Positions 1 to 11,951 of a DNA stretch of 60,000 bases are shown here, piece by piece. Origin of the DNA: Adiantum capillus-veneris (lineage: Eukaryota > Streptophyta > Polypodiopsida > Polypodiales > Pteridaceae); contig CM043950.1 of the NCBI GenBank assembly GCA_014529385.2, positions 151,906,945-151,966,944 of the forward strand, given 5' to 3'. The position numbers and the translations under genes were made by a program. Each line of letters opens with the position of its first letter. Within the stretch, counting starts at the first letter, position 1. Under the pieces are notes generated by a model that was not told the DNA's origin, ran no database searches, and worked only from the letters and a program-made list of their open reading frames with translations.

Positions 1-1928
1 GTGTTTGCCATAATTGGGTGTGTGTGAGAGTATGGTTCCCAACAAGTAAAGTCTGAGCATGCTCAACTCAACTGAACAGGTTGTGTGCGTGTGTGGCGAA
101 AACGCCAAACCGGCTCAGGCTAATTTGGGACGAGTATTTGGCGAGTCAGTAGGCGGGAGTGGGCTGCCAACGAGGAAGCCAAAAAAGGCTTGCTTGGTGG
201 GCTTTAAATTTCCCTTTTCAAATTTTGGTTGGGGCTCGATCCCTTGGTCAACAACATGTAAAGCCCTTCGACAGAGAAGTGAGGTCGAGCCTGAGAAAAT
301 GGTGTCACCTCTTGTACGACTTAAAAACTTTTCACAAAATGATATTTGGACATGCAATTTAAGTCACACACATATTTTTTTAATAAAAAAAAGTGAATTA
401 CCACATCCGCTTAATAATTGGATTGCTTCACGTTCAAATGGACACCGATTGTAATTAAAAATCCACGACAACACTCTTTTGGCATTCAAACCTTCTCATT
501 GACAATTTGGGCATGCATATTAATCCATTTTCAATCGATATTTCTTCAATTTCAAGAGCAAAAATTCCATTTTCAATGCACTTTTTACTAAATTGGGCAA
601 TGCTCATAAGCAAATCAATTAAGGTTGTCATCTCATTTGCACAACCAGACCAACCACTGCAACTTAAGTTGCTCTTATCCGCAGATATCCACATTTAGAC
701 AAACCCAATTGGCACAAAACATTGGTCAATTTAATCCGGTTTTTAATCATTGCAAATTTAATTGCTCATATCCAATAGCCTTAACCGCTCAACCCAATTT
801 ATATTCGTCATTCATACGTGATTGTGGAAAACTACAAGTACACCATATCTAATCAATTTAGCATATGTGGTAATGGTATTGCACCTCAATCATCCCCAAT
901 TAAGCACAAATTGAGTCATTTAAATCCCAAATCGATCAATTATGTACACACCAATCTTTAGGTCTAATAATCATCATAATTGGTACTTGCTACCAATTAT
1001 TCATCCCCAATTTAGGCATACTTGGCCATTAATTAGGCACACACCTAAATTTAGGCCGTCGATTTGTGCAAAAATTTCATTAAACACTCATTGCATTTCA
1101 TCAATTGCACACTTGATCACACATACTTGAGTATATACATGCTAAATTAACTCAATTTTAATTTTAACTCAATTTAGCATTGCACACACACAAAAATTAG
1201 GTGCACAAATCCAATTTTTTGCTCACTTAGCAATGAAATTCGGCCAATTTCTAATGTTTGCACATACATTTCTTGCAAAATCATCAATCTACAAGCATCT
1301 AGGTGTTCAATTTGATTACAATTTCATTCCAATTTCATCAAATTAGACATAAATTCCATCAATTAGACACACATACACCTAATTTTAGCAATGATTTAGC
1401 AACTCCATGGGATCAACTTAATCAATCAAAAATTGAACGGAGTAGGTCAATCCACTTACAATTGATTGCTTGCTTGCTTAGTCCTTGCTCCTTGCGTAGA
1501 CACTCCATTGCACACACATGTGTGCCACTCCGATTCGGTCCAAAATTGATAAAAAAATTGACCAAAATCAACACTCAATCACATGATTAGGCATAGATTA
1601 GAGCAATTAAGAGTGATGATCCTCCTCAATTAAGGGGATTTAGCATACATTCCAAATCAAAATTAGTGGTTAGGTTAGCACAATTAGCATGGAATTAGTA
1701 CAATTAGCACAAAATTAGCATGAATGGGATGCAAAATTAGTGAAGGTTAGTGAAAAATTAGAAAAATCAAAAGAGAATTTAGGGGTTTTTGGGGTGAAAT
1801 GACTCTGTACACATCTAATTAAACCTAATTATACTCCTCACAAATCAAATCCTACCTAATTACAAAAAATAGGTAATCAAATTACTCTTATCTTTTGCAA
1901 CCTCAACTCCACTAGCTTAGGCAACCCG
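1..1928 (-). mobile_element. Internal region of a minus-strand LTR element, no recognisable coding sequence
   Basis: This AT-rich stretch lies directly downstream (on the minus strand) of a tRNA-Asp primer binding site and should be the internal part of the LTR element whose 5' LTR is at 1948-2898. Short phrases of the type AATTTAGCACA recur through it. No frame shows gag, protease, reverse transcriptase or integrase motifs, and the open frames present are short and unlike any family I know. That suggests a large non-coding derivative (LARD-like) or a badly decayed copy. The left end and the second LTR lie outside the window, so its extent is inferred. Confidence 0.5.
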
Positions 1929-1946
1929 TCCCCGGCAGCGGCGCCA
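1929..1946 (-). promoter_or_regulatory. Primer binding site complementary to tRNA-Asp
   Basis: Read on the plus strand, these 18 bases match the 3' end of plant tRNA-Asp including CCA, with one mismatch (CAGCGG where the tRNA has CAACGG). On the minus strand this is the usual TGGCGCC-type PBS of Athila/Tat-lineage gypsy elements. It sits one base from the LTR end at 1948, as expected. Confidence 0.8.
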
Positions 1947-1947
1947 A

Positions 1948-2898
1948 TGTTGGAGGCTCGCCATAGCATAGGCAATCTCCCACAAATCCATCAATCCGGA
2001 GAGAGAGAGCATGAACCGGCTAGGGCTTGGAGGCATCACACAAAGAATGTGTGAGAGCGTCATCGGATGCAAAGATTGAGAGGATTCGAGAGCGTGCATC
2101 CTCCAATGCAAATAGAAATCATCCCAAATCAACTAATGCTAATCGCACATCAAACATCAATTTCAAGCAATCATCTACACACATCAAGCAACGAAGTGAA
2201 ACACACTAATCTTGGAATCTCTCAAGCACAACTCTAATTACATGCATTGACGATTAAGCACACAAGATCGCATTCAAGTCGGCCACCCCAACCATGCCCA
2301 TCATGGTGTCCAAATCAAGTCACACATAATCAAATTAAGCTCAAGGCTTCTTAAACCTACACACACACAAGCACACCATTAGAGGACAACTCTAATCCCT
2401 CAATCATGAGTACACCCACTCCGCTTATTCGAGAGAGTTAGATAAGGACTCCACTAATCGGAGTAGCTTAGCATAAGTAAGAGTTAGATTAGAGAAGATC
2501 AACACTTCAAAACAATGAAGGAAAGTAGATAAACATGATTGACAACATAATGAAGACTAGATTAATTAAGAGAGGATTACACTAATTACATGTGATTAGC
2601 ACTAGCCTTCTAAGCATGGGCATTAAGCTCAAAGGCTAGGCCATCAAGACCTCCTCTAGGGAGAGAGTTCTCAAAAGGACCACTCAAAAATCACCTCTCA
2701 TTAAGCATAGGGCTCTTTTATAGCTTTGGGCCTCAAACCCTTCAACTATGGGATAAAGTGAGCTCTCTAGCTTAGACTCATACAACTTTGGAACTCCTAA
2801 ATGAGCCCAAGCCCTATACAATGAAAAGTAAATATTGTGCACTATGGCACATCCATAGCTTGGTGCATAATTGGTGTAGCCGTTAGCCGCTTCTAACA
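1948..2898 (-). mobile_element. 5' LTR of the Asp-primed element
   Basis: On the minus strand the LTR runs from TGTTAGAAG (2898) to CTCCAACA (1948), with TG...CA ends, and abuts the PBS. The 2898 boundary is supported independently: CACTA-1 sequence begins at 2899, and the related CACTA-2 copy carries the same GCGAGATGATGC block without interruption, so the element inserted into CACTA-1 at this point. A minus-strand TATA box (TATAAAAG, 2715-2722) fits an LTR promoter. The partner LTR is off the window. Confidence 0.65.
2715..2722 (-). promoter_or_regulatory. Putative TATA box in the Asp-primed LTR
   Basis: The minus strand reads TATAAAAG followed by AGCCC, about 180 bp into the LTR from its minus-strand start. 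This position is typical for an LTR promoter; activity is not shown. Confidence 0.45.
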
Positions 2899-3034
2899 GC
2901 GAGATGATGCAAATTCCTGCACGCATGCCGCTCTACACTGGTGCAAAAATCTCAGTTCTTCGTACCGTGTTGGCAATGCTTAATTTGCAGTCTGTCTACG
3001 GTTGGTTTGACGCCTCAGTCAGAGAGCTTTTCAG

Positions 3035-3122
3035 GTAAACACATTTTATCCTAAGCATGGTAAAGTGCAAATTACAGTTCATATAAAGTGATGAAAGGGC
3101 TTACTAGTTTATGTAATGACAG
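3035..3122 (+). other. Predicted intron in the CACTA-1 transposase
   Basis: The exon ends TTTTCAG, followed by GTAAAC; the acceptor is ATGACAG, followed by GTTGCTCAATGAG. CACTA-2 keeps both junctions (TTTTCAG/GTAAAT and ACGACAG/GTTGCTC), so the splice sites are conserved between two diverged copies and the reading frame joins across them. Confidence 0.6.
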
Positions 3123-4542
3123 GTTGCTCAATGAGTAAATCTTGCCAGAAGAAAATCACAGGTCCCCTACCCATCCAGCCACTAAAAAGCTTCTTACTAA
3201 TTTGGGCATGTCCTAATGATTGTATACTCTTTCGCAATGAGTATGCAAACTTGGAACAATGTCCCAATTGTGGATCAAATAGGTACAGGGAGGACACACA
3301 AGGAAAATGTATCCCTGCAAAGGCCCACTGAAAGTGAGCGATTGGAAAGACATGTGGCTGGAGAGGGGAGATTGGATGCCACCTGGAATGAAAAGACTTT
3401 CTATTTTCCATGAACTCATGGAGTGATCTACTGATTAATCATTTGCTCGACCCAATGCACATCTTCAAGAATGTGGAGGAGATCATATGGAAAACCATCA
3501 CTGGAAAAAGGGAGAGCAAGGCCAAAAGAGACGACCTGCAGGCTGTGGGTCGAATGCCAAGATGTGGCCTTGACTTAAACCCAATGGAAAATTTGCTATA
3601 CCAAAAGGTCCATGGATTCTGAGTCGCGCAGAAGAGCAACAAGTGAAGAAGACTATATCTTCATTCAAGACTCCCATAGGGTGTATGCGATGTGTAAAAA
3701 AGGCTTTTACAAGAGATGACAATCTCTGTGGTCTTAAGTTCCACGATTGACACAAATTTTTATAGTTCATCTTACCAATTTCCATAAAGGGTTGTTTGAC
3801 AGATGACATTAGAAGAACAATTTACAAAGTCAGTGAGTTTGTACGCTGGATCAGTTCAAAAGAGATAAGAGAAGACATCATCGATGCAGCACGCTTAAAT
3901 GCTATTGAAGCAGTGTGCATGGTGGAAAGTACTTTCCAACAAACATTCTTACCATCCAAATGCATGTACTTGTGCATGTGGTCGATGAAGTTGCAGTTGC
4001 TTGGATGGTCCATAGCAAGTGGATGTTCTTCTTGGAGAGATTTATGAGGACTTTAAAGGGGTTTATTCGTCAAAGGGCTCACCTTGAGGATAGCATGGCC
4101 GAAGGATGGCTTGTACAAGAGTCTCTTGTCCTCATCAGTGACTTTTGGTCTCAATTGATCCAAGATGCCCTGAATGTGGACTACTGAGGTCAACATCAAG
4201 GTGACAGGGGACGAGCCGAACATCGCAATGTGAGAAAAGGTTATGAGATTTTGCCTTCTAAACTCAGACATCATGCAAAAGTGGCTAGAGAGGTATGAAG
4301 GAGAAAAGCAACAACGCTTGACAAATCGCCTTCAATTCAAGCGCAACCGTGCCACTAGAAACCTTTCTTTTCCAGATCATCGTAAAAAATTGCATGACTT
4401 TTCAACTGGGCGATAATTAGATGCGACACTCTCAGAGGCAAAGAGGAATGGAGTGTTGATTACTGAAGAGGAAGAGGAGATGTCAAGGGGTTACGATTGG
4501 CATGTATATTTCACAACTTCATGTCCAAAGCTCCACATGAAG

Positions 4543-4591
4543 GTTAGTTTGCTTTAATAAGTTTTAGTATGTTTCAATTTTGTGGTTGTAG
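4543..4591 (+). other. Predicted intron in the CACTA-1 transposase
   Basis: A GTTAGT donor and a TTGTAG acceptor enclose 49 T-rich bases. Removing them joins LHMK to YHKYGALWSHGK, the usual lead-in to DUF4216. It rests on this one copy, because CACTA-2 is truncated before the point. Confidence 0.5.
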
Positions 4592-5475
4592 TATCACAAA
4601 TACGGAGCTTTGTGGTCGCATGGAAAACACTTCAGAGTGCAACAGATCACGAACAAAGGGTCACTTTCAACAGTGGTTTTAGGGCAAGCTTCGTCCAAGA
4701 AAGTAGAAGTAGTGCTAGGGATGAGAATACAGAGACTAGCCAGCTTGAATACTTTGGCTACATCCAAGACATCTTAAAGATTAGCTTTATAAAGTTTGAT
4801 ATGTTTATCTTTGATGTCAAGTGGTTCAAAGTTATTACCGGCATCCCTAATGCAACTGTGCGTAAAGACAAGAGTGGAGTGATTTAAGTGAACTCTAGGC
4901 GGGTGTGGACAGATGTGCAGGATACATTCATACGTCCGCAGCATTGTGAACAAGTTGTGTTCATACACGATCCACTATGGACAAAAAATGATGAGAATGA
5001 TCTGTCTAAACCCTTCTCGGTCTATGTCGTTCAAGTTGCTCCACGTAGCAAGCAAGTGTGTGAAGGATTGGATGTTGAGGTCGAAGAGGTGATTCATGAA
5101 GAAAGCGCGGGACCGACTCCAACTTTAAGTTTATATTTTGAGGTGGATGTCAGCAACGAGCAATTGTCTGAACCTAGAGATGAGGTGTCAAACACTGAAG
5201 CTGATGCGGAGAGCGACAAAGAGGTAGAGTTCGATGACAAAGATGCAGAAGTACAAATTGAGATAAACATCTTTGGTGCATCAGATCTCATAGAGGATGA
5301 GAGATTAACTAATGATTTTTGTTAGGAACTCTTTTGTAAAACTCTTTTTATTAGTCTACAATACACTTTAGATGTTTTCATTTGTGTAGCAGTTTTGTTG
5401 ATTTGTTATTTGTATTGATTTAGCATTTCTTCTGTAAACAACGTATTTTGTGGATTTTTTTGTGTATGATTATCC

Positions 5476-6340
5476 ATGGCCGATGACGATGATCCATACT
5501 CTCCTAGTTTTAGTTTTCTTATCACTCTGACCGGCATGTCACCCAAGCAGATGGGCTCGTTTTTGTCTCAGTTCACACTAGAGCAGATCGTGATGGCACA
5601 ACACCTTTGGGCAGCAGGTCCCTCTAGACCTACTATGGCCGACCCTACGCCCGAGACTAGTGTGGTCCCTACATCGAGTGGCCCCGCACCTAGGTCTAGT
5701 GTGCCCCCTATGCATAAGACTCGTGTGTCCCCTACACCGACGGGTGGTTCATCCTCAAGACGAGGTAGGCGTCATTCTGGAGGTGGTGGTTGCTATGGTA
5801 CGGTTCTATCGATGCGTCCACACCACCGAGAGAGCATCCAACACTCTTTCAATAGATAGTTCACTGATCGGCACACCACGTACACCTTGGGGATCACACG
5901 AGCCTGATCTTAGCAAAGTGTGTAAGATCAGGGATGGGGCTGTTGTGGCAGATAGAGTCAGAAAGGCCATGCAACAGAGGATTCCACAGCTTTGTACAAT
6001 TCAATTTGGTCAATTTGTGATGGAGGTTTGGGATAACCTCGATCTTGAAAGAAAGAATTACATCGTCGAGACCATTTAGAGAGAGTACAGGCCGGCAGAA
6101 GGGTACGATCCAGTCTCGAACTCCTAAATTTTGAGCGTGGCGAAGTCCACAATGTCACACCGTCGGTCACAGGCGAGAGACAGGTACAATGACGGCAGTC
6201 CCAAGCCGGCATGGTTGGATGCAGAGAAGTGGGCGGAGATTGCATGAGAGACACAAGACAATCCTCAGAGATTTCAGCAGAGAGATGCAGCCAAAATACG
6301 TTTGGAGTTTGCCGGAGCATCACATCTTGGGAGTGGAGGC
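5476..6340 (+). pseudogene. CACTA-1 second ORF, Transposase_24-like, broken
   Basis: The ATG at 5476 opens an acidic start (MADDDDPYSPSF) and a Ser/Pro/Thr-rich linker. A second frame then encodes a charged helical region (RVRKAMQQRIPQLCTIQFG...WDNLDLERKNYIV, about 5900-6080), followed by SHRRSQARDRYNDGS...KPAWLDAEKWAEIA (about 6150-6250). This resembles the second protein (TNPA/Transposase_24 type) encoded by plant CACTA elements. A frameshift lies between about 5790 and 5850, and stops follow at 6077 and later. It is cut off at 6341 by a gypsy-type LTR. The family assignment is moderate. Confidence 0.55.
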
Positions 6341-7024
6341 TGTCATAATAATCAATATCTAATTCTCCTAAATGATTTTCTCATATTAAACTGATCATTT
6401 AATGTGGGGAAGGCCAGGGGAGAAAAAGCTAGAATATTGGTTCTATCGATGCGTCCACACCACCCTAGGGAAAATTGGATGCTTTGTGTGTGCCCTAAAA
6501 GTCTTTGCACATCCCTACATGGGAGGGGGCAAGCCCTAAAGGTAGGGGATGAGAGAGAAAGCCACACACACACACAGAGGCTCCCTTTACACAAAGGGAA
6601 TGAGGGACACATGTCAGCTCCCTAGGCCAGATGCCCACAAGGTGTGCCCAATTTCTATTGGATGACCCTTGAAGTGGACCAATGAAAATTAAGCTAGAGT
6701 AAATCTAGTTTAATTAATTTAAAAACATTTAATAAAAGAAACCAATGAGAATTAAGTCTCCTAGAAGACTATTGGGCAGTTTCCCAAGGGGTCCAATGAG
6801 CATTCAGGAGCCCCATGGCTTCCCTGATTCCTATTGGCCAGGAGGCAAAGGGGTCCAATGAGAGTTTAGTGTAATTATTTAATTACCTAAAGCTCTCACA
6901 AAAGGGGAAAGGGGGACACATGTCAGAAGGCTATCACTTATGCTGCTTAATTGTAATTGGCTTGACTTGGGGAGGGCCAATGAGGCTTCAGAAAGAGCAT
7001 TTAGCAAGAGGGCTCGCCCAAGAG
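6341..7024 (+). mobile_element. Truncated gypsy-B-like LTR fragment
   Basis: The fragment starts TGTCATAATAATC and keeps the block AAATGATTTTCTCATATTAA, the GGGGTCCAATGA motifs and the AAAGGGGAAAGGGGGACAC block in the same order as the gypsy-B LTRs at 45537 and 56298, with much divergence. It stops abruptly at 7024, where copia-A-family sequence begins. No gypsy internal sequence follows, so it is a truncated or solo LTR of a sister subfamily. Confidence 0.7.
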
Positions 7025-7038
7025 AAGCAGCATTTACC

Positions 7039-10000
7039 ATGGCTGACAACAACACAAATGTGTTGAAGATGTTTGCTGTTGAGGACAGGTTGGATGGGGA
7101 CAATTATCCTATGTGGGCTTACATGATGCAACATGTTCTTGTGTCAAAGGGAGTCTGGAATATTGTGCAGGGCATTGATGTACGTCCTGGTTCTGAGGAT
7201 GCAGGCGATGTTGAGGATGTTGCAGGTCTTGCTGCAAGGATTTCTGCTATTAGAGTTGTTTTGCCTACGGCTGAACAATCTCGTTGGGATGTAAAGGATG
7301 CGCAGGCTCATGCATTGATTGCGTTGTCTGTGAAGCGCACCATTGTTCCTCACATTCGTTCAACAAAATCTGCAAAAGAGGCTTGGGATATATTGACTGG
7401 TCTTTATGCAAGTCGCAATGAGGCTAAAATTGGTTTGCTGCGTAAAGAGCTGGAGTCGAAGATTATGCATGAGGAAGATGATATGGACACTTTCCTTGCT
7501 AGTGTCAAGGATATCAATGAGCAACTTATTTCTGCAGGTGAAGTCATTTCAGACAATTCCCTTGTGCAGATTGTTCTTGATGCCTTACCAGATTCTTACT
7601 AGACTTTTGCTAGTACTTGGAGACTTATGACCCAAGGAAATCAAGAAGTTATCAAGTTTGATGCATTATGCACATTGTTGTTGCAAGAGTCACTTTCCAG
7701 AAAAAATAAGACTAGACAGCGTGCAGTTGAATAGGCTTTTATTGCTTATCAAAGAAAGGGTGGTAACAGCAATGCAGCCACTTCTTATGGTTCTCCTGCG
7801 AGTGGTAAAACTTTTTTTCCTAATGTTTCTCCTAGCAACACTTTGTCTGGCGATTTTGGTGATAAGGGCAAAAAGAAGATGCGTTGCCATTATTGTAAAG
7901 CTAATGATCACTTGATCAAGCAGTGTCCTAAGTTGAAGGCCAAAGAGGCTAAGAAGAAAGAGGGTGGTTCCACTGCAAATGCTGGTTCCACTACAAATAC
8001 AGCCATTATTGAGTCTTCTGTGAAAGGAGACTGTGATGCTGATGTCAATGCAGAATGGGATTTTAGCGCAGAGTGCACTTACAGTCCTGCTGTCCATGAT
8101 GCATGCTTGTCAGTTGCCGCAGATTCACATGTGTGGTATTTTGACAGTGGTGCTACAAAGCACATTACCTCACATCGTGAATTGTTCACCTCGCTCGAGT
8201 TTGTTCCTCATGGGAATTCTGTCACTTGTGCCAACAATGCCTCTTATCCGGTTGAGGGAGTTGGAAAGATTGTGCTTACTGCTGCTAATGGAAGTTCCTT
8301 CACACTTGTTGATGCGCTTTATGTACCTGGGATCAAGAAGAATCTCTTGTCTATATCCGCACTTGCTAGACTTGGACTTGTAGTCAAATTTCTGGATGAC
8401 AGATGTACAGTTCATGATCTTAGTTTTGGTGATGAAATTGTTGCATCTGGTCTTTTATGCCATGGGCTGTATAAGCTCACTTTGTATGACAAGTGCGGAC
8501 AAAATTTTGCAAATTCTGTTGCAGATTCAAGGGCTATTTCAGATGCAAAACTTTGGCATGCACATTTTGGTCATCTGAATTTTGCCAGTTTGCTGCGTTT
8601 GTAGAAATCTGATATGGTTGCTTCTTTGCCGCCTCTTGAAGCACCTGTCAAACATGTTTGTGAAGGCTGTATTTTGGGTAAGATGCAGCGTTCTAAGTTT
8701 CCAAAGGATGGTTCAGTTCGGGCCACATGCAGGTTGCAGCTTGTGCATAGTGATGTTTGTGGGCCTATGCAAACTCCATCCTTGGGCAAATTACCTTTAC
8801 TTTGTGACTTTCATTGATGATTACTCCAGGCATGCATGGGTATTTCCGCTTAAAGCGAAGTCCAAAGTTTTTATGTGCTTCAAACAATTTTTGGCTATGG
8901 CTGAAAATGTCTCAAAATGTACTATGGGCACCCTTCTTTCCGATTGAGGGGGGGTGTATATGTCTCATGAATTCAATGCATTTCTGGCTAGTCGTGGGAT
9001 AAAACACCAATGTACAGTGCCTTATACACCTCAACAAAATGGTGTTGCTGAGAGGGAAAACAGGTCACTTATGGAAATGGCACGATGTATGGTCAAAAGT
9101 CAAGCTTTGCCGCATTCTTTTTGGCTTGAGGCCATCATGTGTGCCACTTATGTACATGACAGGTGTCCTACGAAAGCTTTGCAGTCTATTACTCCATATG
9201 AATCATGACATGATAGAAAGCCTTCTATTGAGCACATGCATGTTTTTGGCTGTAAGGCATACGCTTTGGTGCCACAAACACAGCGCAAAAAATTGGATGA
9301 TAAGCCTGTCAAATGTATTTTTGTTGGTTATAGTGCTGAAAGCAAAGGTTATAGGTTTTATCATTCGTAAACAAAACGTATTCTGGCTTCAAGGGATGTA
9401 GTGTTTGTGGAAGATTCCGTTCAGGTTTTGCTGTCATGTACTAGAGACAGTTTTGTAAGCTCACAGGACATTTATGACACTTTGTTGCCTCTTTTCGGTG
9501 GTGGAAATACGAATGTAAGTTCCAATGGGGCAAATGTACAGCCTATGGGGGTTTCTAAAAATGTTATAGATCAGCATATTACTGATGCAGATGTACATGA
9601 TGTACTTGATGAGGAAAGGGATAAAAATGAGCAGGCTAGAGGTATGCCAAAATGGCTGGTGCACACTTTGCGTGACAGTAAATTGGATGCACCTTTGTCT
9701 AGTCATACTTGTTCAGGCTCTCGCCATGCATCTTATGCATCAGATTGCTATGATTTGGCTGTGTCTTGCTTACATGATGTTGAGGAGCCTTTGTCTTTTG
9801 ATGAAGCACATAATTCAAAAAATTGGATGGATGCCATGCAATCAGAATATGATGCACTTATAGAAAATGACACATGGACTTTATGTGATTTACCTCCTGG
9901 CAAAAAGTCCATTGGTACGAAGTGGGTTTACAAGTTGAAACGCAAGCCGGATGGTGAGATCGATCGCCATAAGGCTCGACTTGTTGCAAAGGGTTATGCA

Positions 10001-11322
10001 TAGCAAAAAGGCATAGATTATGAAGAGACTTTTGCTCCCACTTGTCGTATGACTACTGTGGGTTTTCTATGTGCATTGGCAGCTCATTTTGGTTGGGATG
10101 TACATCAATCAGACATTGTTACTGCTTTCTTGAACGGTGACATATTTGAGGAAGTTTATGTAACGCAACCTCGCGGTTTTGTCATAAAAGGACAAGAGGA
10201 CAAAGTGTGCAGATGTAAGAAGGTTGTGTATGGGTTGAAGCAATCTCCTCGTGCTTGGTATGAGAAAGCTGGGACTCATTTGGTCAAACAAGGCTTTCGT
10301 AACAGTCCAACAGAAAGCACATTGTATGTAAAGCGTGAGGGTGATGTACTTCTCATTGTGGTTCTTTATGTTGATGATTTGTTGATCACTGGACCAAATG
10401 AGAGACATATTGCTGAATTTAAGGCTGATTTGTATGCTACTTTCAAGATGAAAGATTTGGGGCTATTGCATCATTACTTGGGTATACAATTTAAGCAGTG
10501 TGATGGTGGTATTGCCTTGTGTCAGAAAAGTTACATAGAGACATTGCTATGTAAGTTTGGACTTGAGGATTGCAAACCTATTACCACTCCCATGGAAACA
10601 GGTTTGAAGTTGAGTCTATATGATGTTGGCGATCCTGCTGATGTCACTCTTTATCAAATTGATGTTGGCTGCCTCATTTATGTATGCAATACGAGGCTGG
10701 ATATTCAATTTGTAGTCTCACAAGTCAGCAGATTTATGCATAGCCCAGGGTCTAAGCATTGGCAGGCTGTCAAGAGGATTTTTCGCTACCTTAGTGGCGC
10801 TTTACATCTTGGCTTGTTTTATCCCAAGGGGGGATCATTGCCGCCAGATTTACATGTTTTTTTGGACTCAGATTGGGCTAGTTGTTTTGACACGCAAGTG
10901 TCCACAAGTGTTTTTTGTTTCATGCTTGGCAGTTCATGTATATCATGGTCGAGCAAGAAGCAACCTACTGTGGCCACTTCGAGTTGTGAGGCTGGGTACA
11001 GGGCAGTATTCACAGCTACGGTTGAGTGTGTATAGCTCAGACACCTTATGGATGATTTGGGTGTTGACAGGACACTGCCAACACTATCTACACTGACAGT
11101 CAGAGCGCATTGGCAGTTGCGAGGAATCCAGCTTTTCATGCTCGCACAAAGCACATTGAGGTGCATTACCACTATGTTAGGGAGAGGCTCTCAGCATGAG
11201 AGATCAGCTTGGTGTATGTGCCAACACAGGACAACCTTGCAGATCTTTTCACAAAGGCATTGTCTCGTGAGAAGCTTGAAGCTTTCCACAAAGCTTTGGG
11301 TTTACTCCCCTTTGTGGACTGA
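7039..11322 (+). pseudogene. Copia-A family gag-pol polyprotein, decayed
   Basis: It is nearly collinear with the open 1428-codon frame of copia-A: Gag (UBN2-like), zinc knuckle CHYCKANDHLIKQC, protease FDSGATKHITS, GAG-pre-integrase, integrase, reverse transcriptase with YVDD, and RNase H. I count nine in-frame stops relative to copia-A, at about 7600, 7733, 8602, 8945, 9207, 9367, 10001, 11032 and 11199; eight are C:G to T:A changes. There is also a frameshift near 8788. Useful detail: integrase Asp and Glu codons that are altered in copia-A are still GAT (8942) and GAG (9050) here. The start is the ATG in ACCATGG at 7039. Confidence 0.9.
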
Positions 11323-11397
11323 TCATGTGCTTAGGGCATGGCACTTTCCTTTACTCATGTGCCAGCTTTCGTTCACCGCATCACTCGAGGGGGGATT

Positions 11398-11625
11398 TGT
11401 TACCATATACATGTGGTAGTGATGTGTGTGAACACACTATGACCACCGGGGCTTTTTTTTTCCTCTTTAGGAGGTTTTTTCCCCCAAGCATTGTATATAC
11501 ACCCATCACTCTAGGGCTATCTATCTTTCCATTGCACACTAAGTAACACATTCTCTATTGTGTGCCTTGAGCTTCCTTCGTCTTCTCCAAGCTGTATGCG
11601 TTTCTCTGCAACCCTAATTCCAACA
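11398..11625 (+). repeat. 3' LTR of the truncated copia-A family copy
   Basis: It starts TGTTACCATATACATG and ends CTAATTCCAACA, 228 bp, collinear with the 227 bp LTRs of copia-A with scattered substitutions. A purine tract (GAGGGGGGATT) precedes it. Confidence 0.9.
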
Positions 11626-11951
11626 AGTGTTTTGGCATGGCATTGTGAGAGTGTTTGCTCACCGGATTATGTCCTTTGACATATATGTGGTAATCTCTTC
11701 TGGAGGGAGATCGTGATAATAGTTTCATCGATTACCACATAGTGCTCTTGGATTAGAGCAGCTTTTTTGGCATCATTTGAGCGGTTTTGCTCACTTGTTT
11801 GTTACATTGATCGCCACATTTGTTGACACTTGTCTTAGACAATTTATGCCAGCTTATGTTGTATTTTGACAATTCTTGGTGTATGAGTTAGCCAGGCTTT
11901 GACTATTGTCAGTTGATTGATTTGTGCTTGGTCTTGTCACAGGTTATTGCC

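Larger units (their letters stand above)
2899..5325 (+). pseudogene. CACTA-1 transposase (tnp2-DUF4218-DUF4216), decayed
   Basis: This is a degenerate En/Spm-type transposase. In order it shows a tnp2 N-terminal part (VYGWFDASVRELFR), a Cys-rich segment (CPNDCILF...CPNCGSNRYRED, about 3205-3300), the tnp2 block GDWMPPGMKR...DPMHIFKNV...ITGKR (about 3330-3530), DUF4218 (RWMFFLERFMRTLKG, about 3780-4180) and DUF4216 (about 4590-5060), then an acidic tail ending at 5323-5325. Compared with CACTA-2, several hundred bases of tnp2 are missing near 3330. Frameshifts and stops break it repeatedly, for example TAA at 4885 inside DUF4216. Two introns look real (3035-3122, 4543-4591). Its 5' part was displaced by the Asp-primed LTR element. 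The protein would have cut and joined CACTA ends; this copy cannot. Confidence 0.8.
7025..11625 (+). mobile_element. 5'-truncated copy of the copia-A family
   Basis: From 7025 the sequence follows the complete copia-A element (34518-39695) through the coding region, polypurine tract (11386-11397) and 3' LTR. The 5' LTR, PBS and nearly all of the leader are absent; homology begins 14 bases before the gag start codon. It directly abuts a gypsy-type LTR on the left and the copia-N1 leader on the right. Without a second LTR no target duplication can be tested. Confidence 0.85.

Noticed and set aside
59-454. 131-codon open frame
   Set aside because: No recognisable domain, low-complexity surroundings and an equally long frame on the other strand; it lies in what looks like non-coding retroelement DNA.
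1929-1946. tRNA-Asp gene
   Set aside because: Only the 3' 18 bases match; no upstream arms. Position beside LTR ends makes it a primer binding site.
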